Translations under genes and position numbers: made by a program
Notes under the pieces: generated by a model
Seen by the model: the letters and a program-made list of their open reading frames with translations, nothing else
Database searches by the model: none
What the model was told of the DNA's origin: nothing
Shown: positions 9,109-17,944 of the stretch, in pieces
Numbering within the stretch: the stretch's first letter is position 1
Layout: every line of letters starts with the position of its first letter
DNA from: Bacillus mojavensis RO-H-1 = KCTC 3706
Lineage (GTDB): Bacteria > Bacillota > Bacilli > Bacillales > Bacillaceae
Assembly: GCF_000245335.1 (NCBI RefSeq)
Contig: NZ_JH600294.1
Span: 62,001 to 126,000 of the forward strand
DNA length: 64,000 nucleotides
Direction: 5' to 3'

Positions 9109-9783
9109 TTAATGGGGTTCAATAAGCTCAGGTGAATTGTTTTTAGGTGAGTTAACGAATGATGAAACCTGGTATGCTTCCATGTCATCATCATCATATG
9201 GCAGCAGTAAGCTTTTGAGATAATCGGGATCTGTATTTTTAGGGTTCAGCCATTCTTTCTCATGTTCGCAACTCAATATAACCGGCATTCGATCATGGAT
9301 GTCCTCCATAAGCTCATTAGGTTTTGTCGTAATGATTGTGCAAGTGTAGAGCGGATGACCTTCAGGTGTATTCCATTTTTCGTATAAGCCGGCAAAAGCG
9401 AAAAGATTGGATGATTTCAGCTTGATTCTCATAGGAATCTTAGTTTTTGGATCAAGGCGTTTCCATTCATAAAAGCTGTCAGCTGGGATGATACAACGTT
9501 TACTTACAAGTGGCTTTCGAAAGCTGGGTTTCTCGGCCAATGTTTCAGCACGAGCATTGATCATTTTATAACCGATCCTTTCATCTTTAGCCCAAGGAGG
9601 AATGAGACCCCATCTTAATTTTCCAAGGCGGTTGCTTGAGCCATCATTAATAATAGTAAGAATGTTTTGTGACGGCGCGATATTATAGCTTGGGTGATAT
9701 TCGTCTTCAGGCAAGAAGTGATCTATGTTGAATTGCTCAATGATGTCTTCAAATGCTGAGAATAAGGTGAATCTGCCACACAT
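9109..9783 (-). CDS. SRAP (HMCES/YedK) abasic-site DNA-protein crosslink protein, YoqW/YoaM type
   Basis: SRAP proteins cap abasic sites in single-stranded DNA by covalent linkage through the cysteine at position 2. The start is set at the ATG giving MCGRFTLF, because Cys2 must be exposed and AAGGATG precedes it. Two upstream ATGs would bury it. Other hallmarks are YNIAPSQ, RWGLIPPW, MINARAETLAEKPSFRKP, CIIPADSFYEWK and the HDRMPVIL histidine near the C-terminus. The length, 224 residues, is normal. In 168 two close relatives exist, yoaM and the SP-beta gene yoqW; I cannot say which is the counterpart. It stands alone with its own terminator. Confidence 0.85.
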   Translation of the reverse strand: MCGRFTLFSAFEDIIEQFNIDHFLPEDEYHPSYNIAPSQNILTIINDGSSNRLGKLRWGLIPPWAKDERIGYKMINARAETLAEKPSFRKPLVSKRCIIPADSFYEWKRLDPKTKIPMRIKLKSSNLFAFAGLYEKWNTPEGHPLYTCTIITTKPNELMEDIHDRMPVILSCEHEKEWLNPKNTDPDYLKSLLLPYDDDDMEAYQVSSFVNSPKNNSPELIEPH

Positions 9784-9792
9784 GTTCATCAT

Positions 9793-10267
9793 CCTTTTGG
9801 TTTTTGAATATTGTACTGGATTGGTATATGAAAATCAAAAAGGGGATTGTGATGCAGCAAGTGATGAACGAATTATTTGAATAAAAGAACTGAGGGAAAA
9901 AGAGATACGGACAAATTCAACGTTAAAAATGAAATGTATAAAAAAGGTAAGTATCTTGTATTGGATAGTATCAGTGGAAGAAGGGAATAGGGATCAAAAC
10001 CTTAAATAGAATGCATGGAATCATTTTAATGCGCTAATTAGTTTTATGCGTACATGACAAGGATGTCTATAAAATTGTTGTATTTTAGTTTGTTACATAT
10101 TTTTGATTTCTATTGAAGTGGTCATGAAGCCCAAGTTTTCAAGAAAAATGAGCCTGAATCTTGGGCTATTATAGTTTGAAAAAGCTTGATATTAAACCAG
10201 CAGAAGATGAAAAAAACAGATATCATCTAATCTCTCACCAGTACAAAGAACTTGTCCCAGATAGGCA
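9793..10267. other. Gene-free interval upstream of the SRAP gene
   Basis: Several stops in all frames. A good ribosome site (AGGGGATTG) precedes an ATG at 9853, but the frame ends after ten codons; a one-base shift would extend it by about 40 residues. AGCCCAAG and CTTGGGCT form an inverted repeat around 10130-10175 with a large loop. I see no supported gene. Confidence 0.4.
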
Positions 10268-12688
10268 CTATCTAATGATGGTGAGTGCGATGCCATACCC
10301 TTTTTTTGGAGTGTAAGCGGTAGTGATTTTCATTACTTTCCAGGTTCCTTCAGATGCTTTTGTTCCTATGCCATTACGCGCAGTAAGATAGTCTCCTTGA
10401 CTCACAGTTTCATCAATACGTACATAATGCTGTCCCATCAGTCCAACCACATGCCATTCGTCCCTTACAGCTCGTGAATGATAAGCGGTCTCCAGCACTG
10501 AATCATATTCTGGATTTTGTTTTGGCACACGTATCAATTCACCGGTTTCCTTGTCGGTCATATCCTCATAAATGAATCCGCCAAACTCATTAGTCAAATA
10601 ACGGTCCTGCCAGACGAAGCTGGATGCTCCTGAAATGAAAGCTGCTGTTTCCGAAATAACTCCAAGCATGTAATCTCCCACGTGGGCGGGCGCTATTTTT
10701 TCACCTCTTAAAGTTACGATTGTACCTGTATGGATTAACTGCCCAGTTGAACTCTCAAAATACTCTCCATATCCATTTAAGGAAGAACTGATCGCTCCTG
10801 CAAATGTCCCGTTTCCTCCAACTGAGTCAAGAAGCCATTTCAATGATTGATGGCCTCCTGCCACGGTGTAGGGTTCTTCCAGTATAATACTTTCAGAAGA
10901 CAATATTGTTCTTGAAACATTGTTTCCTTTAATATGGGCATTGTTTGAAGAAGCGATTAATGCCCGAGAGCCTTCTGTGCTAGAGCCTCCGGAAGCGCCG
11001 ATGACCGCATTTCTTTCTCCCTTCGCCGTAATGTCTCCGGTACCAGCGATAACTGCGCTCGTTTGGTTAAAGGCGAAGCCAGAGGTTGTTGCAAGCTGTG
11101 CGCCACCTTTTAAATTAATGGGTACATGCTGGTAGGTTTGACCTTTAATGGAGACTGCCGCACTATAACCTTCTGCCTGAACACCGAGAATAACGGTCTG
11201 GTTATTTGGAGACTGAATTCCGATTGCTCCGTTATCAGCAATCATTGTACCGTTTAGTATATTCACATTATAGAGACCGCCACCGATTGAAATTCCTTTT
11301 GGAGCAGATTGATAAATATCGAAGTTTGAAATTTTAATATAATCAGTCTTATTTGACCCGCCTGATAAATGAATATCAACACCGGCTTTTTTAAATCCGC
11401 GAATTTTTATACCGTTAAGGGTGATGTTCTGACTGCGGTATTGCAAAGCTACGACAGGATTTTCCTTATAGTCATAGTCGGGATCACCAATTGCTGTGAA
11501 TCCGCTTACATTAACGTTTTTATATGCTGAAACAACTAGCGCTCTTGGCGTGACAGTTTCATAAAGAGAGTTGAACACCGGTTCAATTGCTGAACAATCA
11601 ATAAGTGTGACATCATAAGCCGTTGTGCTTTCAGGATCTGTGGCTTGATGATGACCAATATGACGAAGATCAAATGCCCGGACATCACGATAAGAAACAT
11701 GGCCGATGATATGGACATTTTGAGAGGCAGGCCACATTGCATGCGCTTTAACCTCTACTCCACGAATGTTTCCGCTTGTAAAGTTATTCAAAAGCCACAC
11801 ATGCTTAGACCCATCGTCGATTTCTATACCGTTGGAGTTGGATACACCCTCTGCAAACTCCGTTCCTCGCGGATTACCGGAATGGCAATTTGAAATAAAG
11901 ATGTATTCACTATAATGGGTAGTAATGCCGTCATCTCCTGAACCATATGCCACACAGTTATCAATCCAAATATATTTTGAGCCGTCTTTAGTCCAGTCGG
12001 TATCAGGTAAATGATCGTACGTTGGGGATGTAATATCAATACCGTGAAGGCCTGCGTTAATGGCTTCCACATCTCTAATCCATCCATATTCAACTTTAGC
12101 AAAAGTTAAACAGCTGGAGAATTGACCACCAGGATTTTTCACACCGCATTGTCTATTTGGATTCCAGTCTAATGACATTCCTTGAACAAAAATATTTCGG
12201 TTCCCATTTTGGTAATCATCATTTGTGATTACCCATTCATGAGCGGGAGTGTCTTCATGAAGTTTAATTACGGTAATTCCTTTACCTTGCCCTACAATTG
12301 TTGTCCAGGACGGAAGTTTAATCCCTTGAACCAGATATTCGCCGGCAGGAACATATACTTTGACGCGGCCATTCCCGATTGCTTTTCGAAAAGCTTCTGT
12401 ATTGTCTCGTCCATCGGGAACAGCTCCGAAGTCTTCCACATTTACTTCCCGCGTGATTTTGCTTAAAAGCTTATGGTATTCTTTGTCAAGACGTTCTTTT
12501 AAAAGAGAGGTGATCTCTCCTTCAGCCGTGACCCGCGCGTCAGTAACTTCGACGTTTTGTTCTGTTACAGAATGCTTAATAAGATTTTGCATTCTCGTCT
12601 TGAGATGTTCAATGTCAGATGTATACTCCGGGTGTGACTCAGATTTGGCGTTTAGAGTAGGATCAGGGTAGTTATTAAAGTGAACCAT
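10268..12688 (-). CDS. yobO: YobO, beta-helix protein with self-cleaving C-terminal domain
   Basis: An 806-residue protein with an N-terminal helical section (1-80) and a pectate-lyase-like right-handed beta-helix. The helix opens with VNVEDFGAVPDGRDNTEAF and has repeated DITSP, GSGDDGI and NGIEIDDGSKHV coils. The C-terminal domain resembles the Peptidase_G2 intramolecular chaperone known from phage phi29 appendage protein gp12: GYGEYFE, VTLRGEKIAPAHVGDYMLGV, and WQDRYLTNEFGGF. In phage tailspikes that domain trimerises the helix and then cuts itself off. No signal peptide is evident. The gene is called phage-like in 168, but no other tail genes flank it here, so its present job is unknown. 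Confidence 0.85.
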   Translation of the reverse strand: MVHFNNYPDPTLNAKSESHPEYTSDIEHLKTRMQNLIKHSVTEQNVEVTDARVTAEGEITSLLKERLDKEYHKLLSKITREVNVEDFGAVPDGRDNTEAFRKAIGNGRVKVYVPAGEYLVQGIKLPSWTTIVGQGKGITVIKLHEDTPAHEWVITNDDYQNGNRNIFVQGMSLDWNPNRQCGVKNPGGQFSSCLTFAKVEYGWIRDVEAINAGLHGIDITSPTYDHLPDTDWTKDGSKYIWIDNCVAYGSGDDGITTHYSEYIFISNCHSGNPRGTEFAEGVSNSNGIEIDDGSKHVWLLNNFTSGNIRGVEVKAHAMWPASQNVHIIGHVSYRDVRAFDLRHIGHHQATDPESTTAYDVTLIDCSAIEPVFNSLYETVTPRALVVSAYKNVNVSGFTAIGDPDYDYKENPVVALQYRSQNITLNGIKIRGFKKAGVDIHLSGGSNKTDYIKISNFDIYQSAPKGISIGGGLYNVNILNGTMIADNGAIGIQSPNNQTVILGVQAEGYSAAVSIKGQTYQHVPINLKGGAQLATTSGFAFNQTSAVIAGTGDITAKGERNAVIGASGGSSTEGSRALIASSNNAHIKGNNVSRTILSSESIILEEPYTVAGGHQSLKWLLDSVGGNGTFAGAISSSLNGYGEYFESSTGQLIHTGTIVTLRGEKIAPAHVGDYMLGVISETAAFISGASSFVWQDRYLTNEFGGFIYEDMTDKETGELIRVPKQNPEYDSVLETAYHSRAVRDEWHVVGLMGQHYVRIDETVSQGDYLTARNGIGTKASEGTWKVMKITTAYTPKKGYGIALTIIR

Positions 12689-12970
12689 TCTAAAGACACC
12701 TCTTTCTTTTAATATAAGCGCAGTTATCAGTATTGCAGTTAAAGTTTACTGTAGCACCTTTTGCGCTTATCTTTCCAATTCTGTATTTGTAGCCAGAATT
12801 CCTTTTAAATCCATTAGTTTTCAAGAAATGTAAGTCATGAACAAGAAATCAGATGGAAAGTAGGAGGTTACTTATGTCTATAAAACCAGTGGCTCAGATT
12901 CCTACGCTTATGGAACCCCAACTTAGTCAGTGTAAGTTAATGTGGATTTATTTTTCAGGTTATACAATAA

Positions 12971-13001
12971 AAAAAGGCCGCCGGCATTGCCAGCGGCCTT
13001 T
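12971..13001 (-). terminator. Terminator of yncM
   Basis: AAAGGCCGC pairs with GCGGCCTTT and is followed on the minus strand by a T run. The 280 bases between it and the yobO start hold no supported gene. Confidence 0.75.
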
Positions 13002-13011
13002 TGATGCTTCT

Positions 13012-13734
13012 TTATTTATTAACAGAAATCGTAACATTATTTCCAGAAGGGAGGACTTTTGCAAAATCCTGTGTATCTACGACAGGTGTCACTGCTTTAT
13101 TGTCGATTGTAATATTGTTAAAAGTTGTTGAAAAAGTTGCTTTAATGGCAGAGCGCTGGCTTTCAGATGAAACCGCAGCGGTGGCAAGTGTTTTCCATTT
13201 CGATAGAGTGCCAATGTTCGTTCCTTGGATTTCCATGATAATACGTCCGGTATAGCCATCATTGTTCGTTCCCCAGAGGGTCATGCGAGTATTCCCGTTC
13301 AAGTTTTTGTAGATCGTCATTTGCACTGTGCTTCCGGGACGAAACCCTTTATTGTAAGTGAATTTCTCTTTTCCTTCGATATACGTTTCATCATTTTTAG
13401 AACCGACTTTCATGAGCGGTTTCCATACGTCGTATTGTTTGCTGTACTGAAGACCAATATCTGCTTCAGTTCCGTTTTTTGCGCTAAAGCCTGAATAAAT
13501 ATAAGGGGTAGAGACAGAGTCTTGGATGTTCACTGTGTCGGGAAGCTTAATTTTAGCCGTGAAAACAGCGCCTGTGCTGTTCAGGTAGGCGCGTCCGCCG
13601 ATTCCCTTAGGCAGCTGGGAAGCCGCTTTAGCTACTTGAGTGTCTGCTCCTGGAAGGCCTGGAACACCTGAAGAAATGGTTCCAAAAAGAATAGCTGTTC
13701 CTACTGCACCTGCAATCAATACTTTTTTCAACAA
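13012..13734 (-). CDS. yncM: Secreted protein YncM
   Basis: A 240-residue exported protein. The signal peptide is [19 protein letters not shown] with a likely cut near AKA-AS around residue 38. The mature part is rich in beta strands and Thr/Lys/Asn, for example [39 protein letters not shown] and [18 protein letters not shown] know it from the same position in 168 as a secreted protein of unknown function, related to YrpD. The start is one of two adjacent TTG codons following AAAGGGGGAA. It is monocistronic, with a strong terminator. Confidence 0.85.
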   Translation of the reverse strand: MLKKVLIAGAVGTAILFGTISSGVPGLPGADTQVAKAASQLPKGIGGRAYLNSTGAVFTAKIKLPDTVNIQDSVSTPYIYSGFSAKNGTEADIGLQYSKQYDVWKPLMKVGSKNDETYIEGKEKFTYNKGFRPGSTVQMTIYKNLNGNTRMTLWGTNNDGYTGRIIMEIQGTNIGTLSKWKTLATAAVSSESQRSAIKATFSTTFNNITIDNKAVTPVVDTQDFAKVLPSGNNVTISVNK

Positions 13735-13884
13735 AATTCCCCCTTTTAAAAGTGGTTTCGCTAATTATTATACCTTATTTTGGAACTTCTTTTATTAAGA
13801 TAAATCGACAAAATCGTTAAAATCTCATGTTTATGAATGGGTTATGTTTATAAATTGACACCATAGGTCTATAATAAAACTAAT

Positions 13885-13908
13885 TAAACTATGTACTAAA
13901 CGTTCAAT
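13885..13908 (+). repeat. 24-bp intergenic repeat, copy 1
   Basis: The 24-mer beginning TAAACTATGTACTAAA and ending TTCAAT recurs at 23245 with two mismatches. This copy lies about 150 bases upstream of the yncM start. I know of no function. Confidence 0.5.
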
Positions 13909-13979
13909 TTTTATTAAAAAATCGGCATTAAGGAGCAAATAACATTAGACCTATAATTCATATAGACAGTTTTTTCTGC

Positions 13980-14008
13980 AAAAAAAACCCCCGGCCATTG
14001 ACCGGGGA
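13980..14008 (-). terminator. Terminator of cotC
   Basis: CCCCGG pairs with CCGGGG, followed on the minus strand by a run of eight T residues. Confidence 0.75.
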
Positions 14009-14038
14009 AGCAAAAATTTGAGGAGATTAAATGGAGTA

Positions 14039-14242
14039 TTAGCAGTGTTTCTTACGTTTTTTATACTCTACAACGTAGTCATAGTCTTTTTTGTCGTGAT
14101 CATAATGTTTTTTGTCATAATCACAGTAATAATCTTTTTTGTCATGGTAATCAGAATATTTTTTGTCATAGTCGTAATACTTCTTGTAATACGTTTTTTT
14201 AACCGTATAATACTCTTCTTTATATTTTTTGAAATAACCCAT
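14039..14242 (-). CDS. cotC: Outer spore coat protein CotC
   Basis: A 67-residue low-complexity protein built almost wholly of Tyr, Lys and Asp, with repeated YYKKYYDYDKK and DYDKKHYDHDKKDYDY blocks. This is the hallmark of the CotC/CotU coat proteins, which cross-link through tyrosines in the outer coat. It starts MGYFKKYKEEYYTVKKTYYK after AAGGAGGGG; the frame extends seven more codons upstream without a better ribosome site. The last residue is Cys where I recall Tyr in 168. Its place between yncM and tatAC matches cotC rather than cotU. Expression in the mother cell under SigK and GerE is known for the 168 gene. Confidence 0.9.
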   Translation of the reverse strand: MGYFKKYKEEYYTVKKTYYKKYYDYDKKYSDYHDKKDYYCDYDKKHYDHDKKDYDYVVEYKKRKKHC

Positions 14243-14395
14243 AAATACCCCTCCTTTTATGATCATACGCTTTATTATATGGAAGTTAGATTTTACGGAT
14301 TGGACAGTTTAAATCACAAACTCAAAAAAGGGCTGTCCAAAAAAATTGAGGATAATCAGAGGAAAACCGAGGGATCGCGCAGAAACAAATCAATA

Positions 14396-14417
14396 TAAAA
14401 AGCCGATGTTCATCGGC
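14396..14417 (-). terminator. Terminator of tatAC
   Basis: GCCGATG-TT-CATCGGC hairpin with T residues following on the minus strand. Confidence 0.65.
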
Positions 14418-14434
14418 CGCCAAATCATTTTACC

Positions 14435-14623
14435 TTACATTTGCTTGTCTTCTTTGTGTTCTGAACCACTATTTCTTATGTCTTGAGTCAATCCGCTGGT
14501 CGCTTTTTTAAATTCTGTTAAGGCTTTTCCAGCGGCCCGGCCAAGCGCAGGCAGCTTATCAGGACCAAACACTAAAAAGCCTACAAATAAAATAACTAAC
14601 ATTTTTGTGACGCTTAATTCCAT
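14435..14623 (-). CDS. tatAC: Twin-arginine translocase subunit TatAC
   Basis: A 62-residue TatA-type protein. It has one N-terminal membrane helix (residues 5-20, MLVILFVGFLVFG), the conserved FGPDKLPALGRAAGKAL hinge and amphipathic helix, then a short charged tail. It forms the pore-like part of a Tat export complex that moves folded proteins across the membrane. In 168, tatAC is an orphan gene without a tatC partner, able to work with other Tat pairs; here too no tatC lies nearby. Confidence 0.92.
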   Translation of the reverse strand: MELSVTKMLVILFVGFLVFGPDKLPALGRAAGKALTEFKKATSGLTQDIRNSGSEHKEDKQM

Positions 14624-14882
14624 GATATTTTTCCTCCTCCTGTTTGAAGTACAACCTTATTAACAAATTATAAAAGATGGCGGTTCAAATGAGAATACGT
14701 CTGTTTTGAATGTTTTGTAAACAAAGGCGAATGGAGAATGATGTGGTTTCTTCAGGAAAAAATGCTGATGATAAAAACGTATGAAGCTTCCAATGCCTTA
14801 CACATACCTGCAATTTTATTTAAAGGGGGTGATACAAATATAACTGTAACTTGCTATGATTATCATAAGGGAGAGATCGTAA

Positions 14883-15283
14883 TGAAGAGATTCAACAAGC
14901 TAATAGGATACCTGTCTGTTTTCATGTTCGCTGTGGCTTTTCCATTATCGGCACATGCAGAAAAAGCGGGAACTACTGGAGCCGGAGAGTGGGATAAGCT
15001 TGGAACTTACACCTATACTTATTCAAGTCCGACGGTATACTCGAGCGGAGGCGATTTTAGAGTTTGTCTTTCAGGAAGTACACCTTTCTCTGTATCGCTG
15101 CACCTATATGAGGATGATCCTGGTGACAACCCCGATGAATATGTGGGCTCTAATTATTTTTCACCCGGAGAATGTCATACCTTTAGCAGTATAGGAAAAT
15201 TTGTAGATGGAAGCAATAACAAGGCAGAATTCTTTGTTACTGATTACTCTGGTAAATCAAAAACAGTGACGTTTTACGATTGA
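14883..15283 (+). CDS. yndA: Secreted protein YndA
   Basis: A 133-residue exported protein. The ATG at 14883 follows AAGGGAGAG and begins a clean signal peptide (MKRFNKLIGYLSVFMFAVAF, cut after SAHA). A longer frame upstream would bury that peptide. The mature part is acidic and beta-rich, with GDFRVCLSGSTPFSVSLHLY, DDPGDNPDEYVG and a second Cys in PGECHTF. The two cysteines may form a disulphide outside the cell. The function is unknown. It is a single-gene unit with its own terminator. Confidence 0.75.
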
Positions 15284-15324
15284 TTTGAGAGATAAAGTAC
15301 AGGGAATATAAGTTTGTCAGAGTA

Positions 15325-15349
15325 AAAGAGAGAGGGACTCTCTCTTTTT
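15325..15349 (+). terminator. Terminator of yndA
   Basis: AAAGAGAGAG-GGA-CTCTCTCTTT hairpin followed by T residues. Confidence 0.75.
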
Positions 15350-15373
15350 ATACTGTATGAGGAATGAAATATC

Positions 15374-15775
15374 TCACTCTTGAACCGCCATGCGAAGGAT
15401 TCACAATGCCTGTCCAGCAGTCATCCATCTTATCCCGAGCTTTACCAATCATTTCGTTCGGCTTTTTCCATCCGCTGAGGATGAGAGTAAATTCTGTTTT
15501 TTCCCTATGTCTGTTAATTGAAATGTAGCAATTCATCCAGCGGTATCCCATTCAAAAGAAAGCTCGCCGGGGGCATGAACCGTCCAAACTTTGCAAGGAG
15601 ATGGTCCAAATGGTGTGTAAGCGAAATTTATATCCTTCCTGCAACTGAAAATCATTCGGCATAATCCACTTGACTATGCCGAATGAAGTTGAGACTGTCT
15701 CCTAAATGTTTTGAATAGGCCCCTCTAATGTTATATGTTTCGTAATATCCCATAATGTATTCTCTTGATATCCAT
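15374..15775 (-). pseudogene. yndB: yndB pseudogene (START/AHSA1-type domain)
   Basis: Joining frames gives a recognisable SRPBCC protein. It starts MDIKRI after GAGGAG, then TLWDITKHITLEGPIQNI, a TGG-to-TAG stop, [49 protein letters not shown], a TGG-to-TGA stop, IATFQL, and [13 protein letters not shown] then [13 protein letters not shown]. There are two nonsense codons at tryptophans and at least three indels, far more than a single sequencing error. The position after yndA is that of yndB in 168. This gene is dead. Confidence 0.8.
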
Positions 15776-15967
15776 ATATTTCTCCTCATTATTCAATTTA
15801 GACTTTCACGCAAATTTTATATCATCTAACGAAATCATATCCATAGTGTGTATAAATGATGCTGAACCTGTTGTCGGCAAGTGTTTCAATAGATAAATTC
15901 CACGATTAAAATTGAATTGAGTATCCTTTTATTGTTATATTGATTGATGAAAGGCAGTGGAAGTCTC

Positions 15968-16237
15968 ATGCGAAAATACGAAAATACAGCAAGAGAGTGG
16001 AAAGTATATATTATCATCTTTTCATTCTTCATTATTTGTGTGGCTGCAATAGGCTTTTTTGAACAAAGATTTCTTTTAAATCAATTAGCATGGCGGGTAT
16101 TTGATGCACTGATCAGCGTTGTGTTATTTGCCAATGTGCTGTTTTTCTGGAGAAAAAGGAAGAGCATAGCATATATTTCAGGCATTTTGGCTGTTGTTAA
16201 TGTAATTTTGCTGATATCTCTGCTTTTTCTAACTTGA
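15968..16237 (+). CDS. Small three-helix membrane protein, unknown
   Basis: From the ATG at 15968 (GTGGAAG upstream; two earlier in-frame ATGs have weaker sites) the product is 89 residues. It has helices around VYIIIFSFFIICVAAIGFF, FDALISVVLFANVLFFW and ILAVVNVILLISLLFL. Basic residues (WRKRKS) between helices two and three suggest the topology. I do not recognise it. It sits where 168 carries other ynd genes, including the gerA-like yndDEF, which are absent from this window. Confidence 0.5.
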   Translation: MRKYENTAREWKVYIIIFSFFIICVAAIGFFEQRFLLNQLAWRVFDALISVVLFANVLFFWRKRKSIAYISGILAVVNVILLISLLFLT

Positions 16238-16263
16238 TGAGATTGTAAATAGGAGGGTTCTGC

Positions 16264-16452
16264 ATGCTCGGTAAAATTAAAGCGGCCATTGATAATAGTC
16301 CGGGAAAACCGGCCAAAATTGCAGTTAATGAAAGCGCATTTCAGCAGCTAAAAGAAGAGATGCGTTTTGTTTGCGTTTCCAAACCTAAAACCATTATGGG
16401 GATACCTGTGGAGGTTTCAGATGATGTAGAAGGCTTTGAACTCAGATTTTAA
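16264..16452 (+). CDS. ynzB: Conserved small protein, probably YnzB
   Basis: A 62-residue soluble protein with no signal or membrane segment. AGGAGGG lies 7 bases before the ATG. Its sequence, such as KIKAAIDNSPGKPAKIAVNE and VCVSKPKTIMGIPVEVSDD, looks like a compact alpha/beta domain. The gene symbol rests on position before yndG and on memory of ynzB, so it is moderately sure. No function is known. Confidence 0.6.
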   Translation: MLGKIKAAIDNSPGKPAKIAVNESAFQQLKEEMRFVCVSKPKTIMGIPVEVSDDVEGFELRF

Positions 16453-16517
16453 TGATAACATATTTTTATCCTATATATATGAATATAGGAACTTCTTGAA
16501 AAGAAGGGGGGAGGGCT

Positions 16518-17327
16518 GTGAAACAGAAGCCGATTTATGTAGAAATCGAGATGACATCTGACCTGGACAAGCTTTGGGAATATACGCAAAACCCATCGCT
16601 ACATAAGGAATGGGATCTGCGGTTTTCTGACATTACGTATTTGCATAGAGGCGTAAATGAACCGCAGAGGTTTCTTTACGAGACAAGAATTGGCTTTGGA
16701 TTAAAGGTGTCAGGTGCTGGGGAAACCGCGGGAACGAAGTTGCATTCCTCTCAAAGAGTATCCTCCCTGGCCTTTTCCTCCAACCATCCGTTATCCCTGA
16801 TTAAAAAAGGCAGCGGGTATTGGAAATACATACAGCATGATAACGGGAAGCTTACCTTTATGACACAGTATCAATATGAAACGGCATATGGCTTTCTGGG
16901 AAGATGGATTGACCGTTTATTATTTCGGCCGCTGATGGGCTGGGCAACAGCATGGAGTTTTGATTCATTGAGACTTTGGATTGAACAAAATAAACATCCG
17001 AAACAATTGATCCGTTATGCGTTTGTCTATATGCTGACGTGCTTGTTTTTTAGTCTGTTTTGGTTTTACCACGGATTTGCAGATCGTGAAACGAACAACA
17101 TGGCAAGAGCAGCGATAATAGTTTTGGGCATTTTATGGCTGAGTCCATTAAAGAGAAAATGGATACTTCATGCTGTGCAGGCCTGTATCTTTGCTGTCTA
17201 CGCTTTTCTGGATGCCGGAATATGTTCTTTACTATTAAGTGTGGTTACTGCGGCAAGCGGCTTGATCAGTCTCCGGCTTCCAAGCGCTCGGCATACGGAA
17301 CGAAAAAAGAAAGAAGTGAAATGGTGA
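16518..17327 (+). CDS. yndG: YndG, SRPBCC-like domain plus membrane helices
   Basis: The 269-residue protein begins at a GTG after GGGGGGAGGG. Residues 1-165 look like a polyketide-cyclase/START-like domain: VEIEMTSDLDKLWEYTQNPS, HKEWDLRFSDITYL and GSGYWKYIQ, then LLFRPLMGWATAWSFDSLRLW. Three to four membrane helices follow to about residue 250, and the tail is basic. It overlaps yndH by a few bases and continues into yndJ, so the three are one operon. The function is unknown; lipid or fatty-acid handling at the membrane is only a guess. Confidence 0.8.
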   Translation: MKQKPIYVEIEMTSDLDKLWEYTQNPSLHKEWDLRFSDITYLHRGVNEPQRFLYETRIGFGLKVSGAGETAGTKLHSSQRVSSLAFSSNHPLSLIKKGSGYWKYIQHDNGKLTFMTQYQYETAYGFLGRWIDRLLFRPLMGWATAWSFDSLRLWIEQNKHPKQLIRYAFVYMLTCLFFSLFWFYHGFADRETNNMARAAIIVLGILWLSPLKRKWILHAVQACIFAVYAFLDAGICSLLLSVVTAASGLISLRLPSARHTERKKKEVKW

Positions 17328-17944
17328 ATTCAATGTATAAAAAAACAATTATAAATTATCATCTATTACATCCCCAGCTGCAGAAACGTTATCAATTAGA
17401 CCGGTCACATACATTCAGCGGAAGAGGAACGATGTCAGAAATAAGCGGAGGTTCTTTTTTGGTCAGAATGCTGCTGAAGTGCGGGGTGTTTTTTAGATGT
17501 TTCTTTTCAGAGAGAGGAAAGGACATCCCTTTTACAATTAAAAATAGAACATGTCTTACGGAGCAAGAACATACGGGGGTTGAATGGAATCGGACTTTTG
17601 TCTTTAAAGATAAGAAGCGTTTCTTTGATGCAGTTATGGTATACGACGAAAGTGAAAAACGAATACTTGATTTTTTCGGCCAACCTCATATTTTGCTGTC
17701 CGTTTTAACTTTTGAAGCACTCTCTGACGGGTCTCTCCACATTACATCAGGAAAGCAATGGCTATTAATATGCGGGAAAAGGATTCCTTTGCCAAAATGG
17801 CTGAGCGGTAATTCCACTGTATGCGAAACGTTTGATGAAAGCAACAACTGCTTCACGATTCAAGTTCATGTGGAAAATGCAATTCTTGGCACTCTTTTTT
17901 ATTATAAAGGGACGTTTCAGGAAACAGAGGGAGAAGTATGTTAA
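17321..17944 (+). CDS. yndH: YndH, DUF4166-type protein
   Basis: About 207 residues, starting at the ATG that overlaps the yndG stop (ATGGTGA); a second ATG four codons on is also possible. The body matches the DUF4166 layout, with LLHPQLQKRYQL near the start, GVEWNRTFVF in the middle and LPKWLSGNSTVCETFDES near the end. It is soluble and has no catalytic motif I can name. Translation is coupled to yndG upstream and overlaps yndJ downstream. Confidence 0.75.
   Translation: MVNSMYKKTIINYHLLHPQLQKRYQLDRSHTFSGRGTMSEISGGSFLVRMLLKCGVFFRCFFSERGKDIPFTIKNRTCLTEQEHTGVEWNRTFVFKDKKRFFDAVMVYDESEKRILDFFGQPHILLSVLTFEALSDGSLHITSGKQWLLICGKRIPLPKWLSGNSTVCETFDESNNCFTIQVHVENAILGTLFYYKGTFQETEGEVC

Noticed and set aside
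12874..13131. An ORF with a strong ribosome site (GTAGGAGG) starting MSIKPVAQIPTLMEPQLS
   Set aside because: After about 28 codons it runs through the yncM terminator and antisense to yncM. At best a short remnant start, unsupported as a gene.
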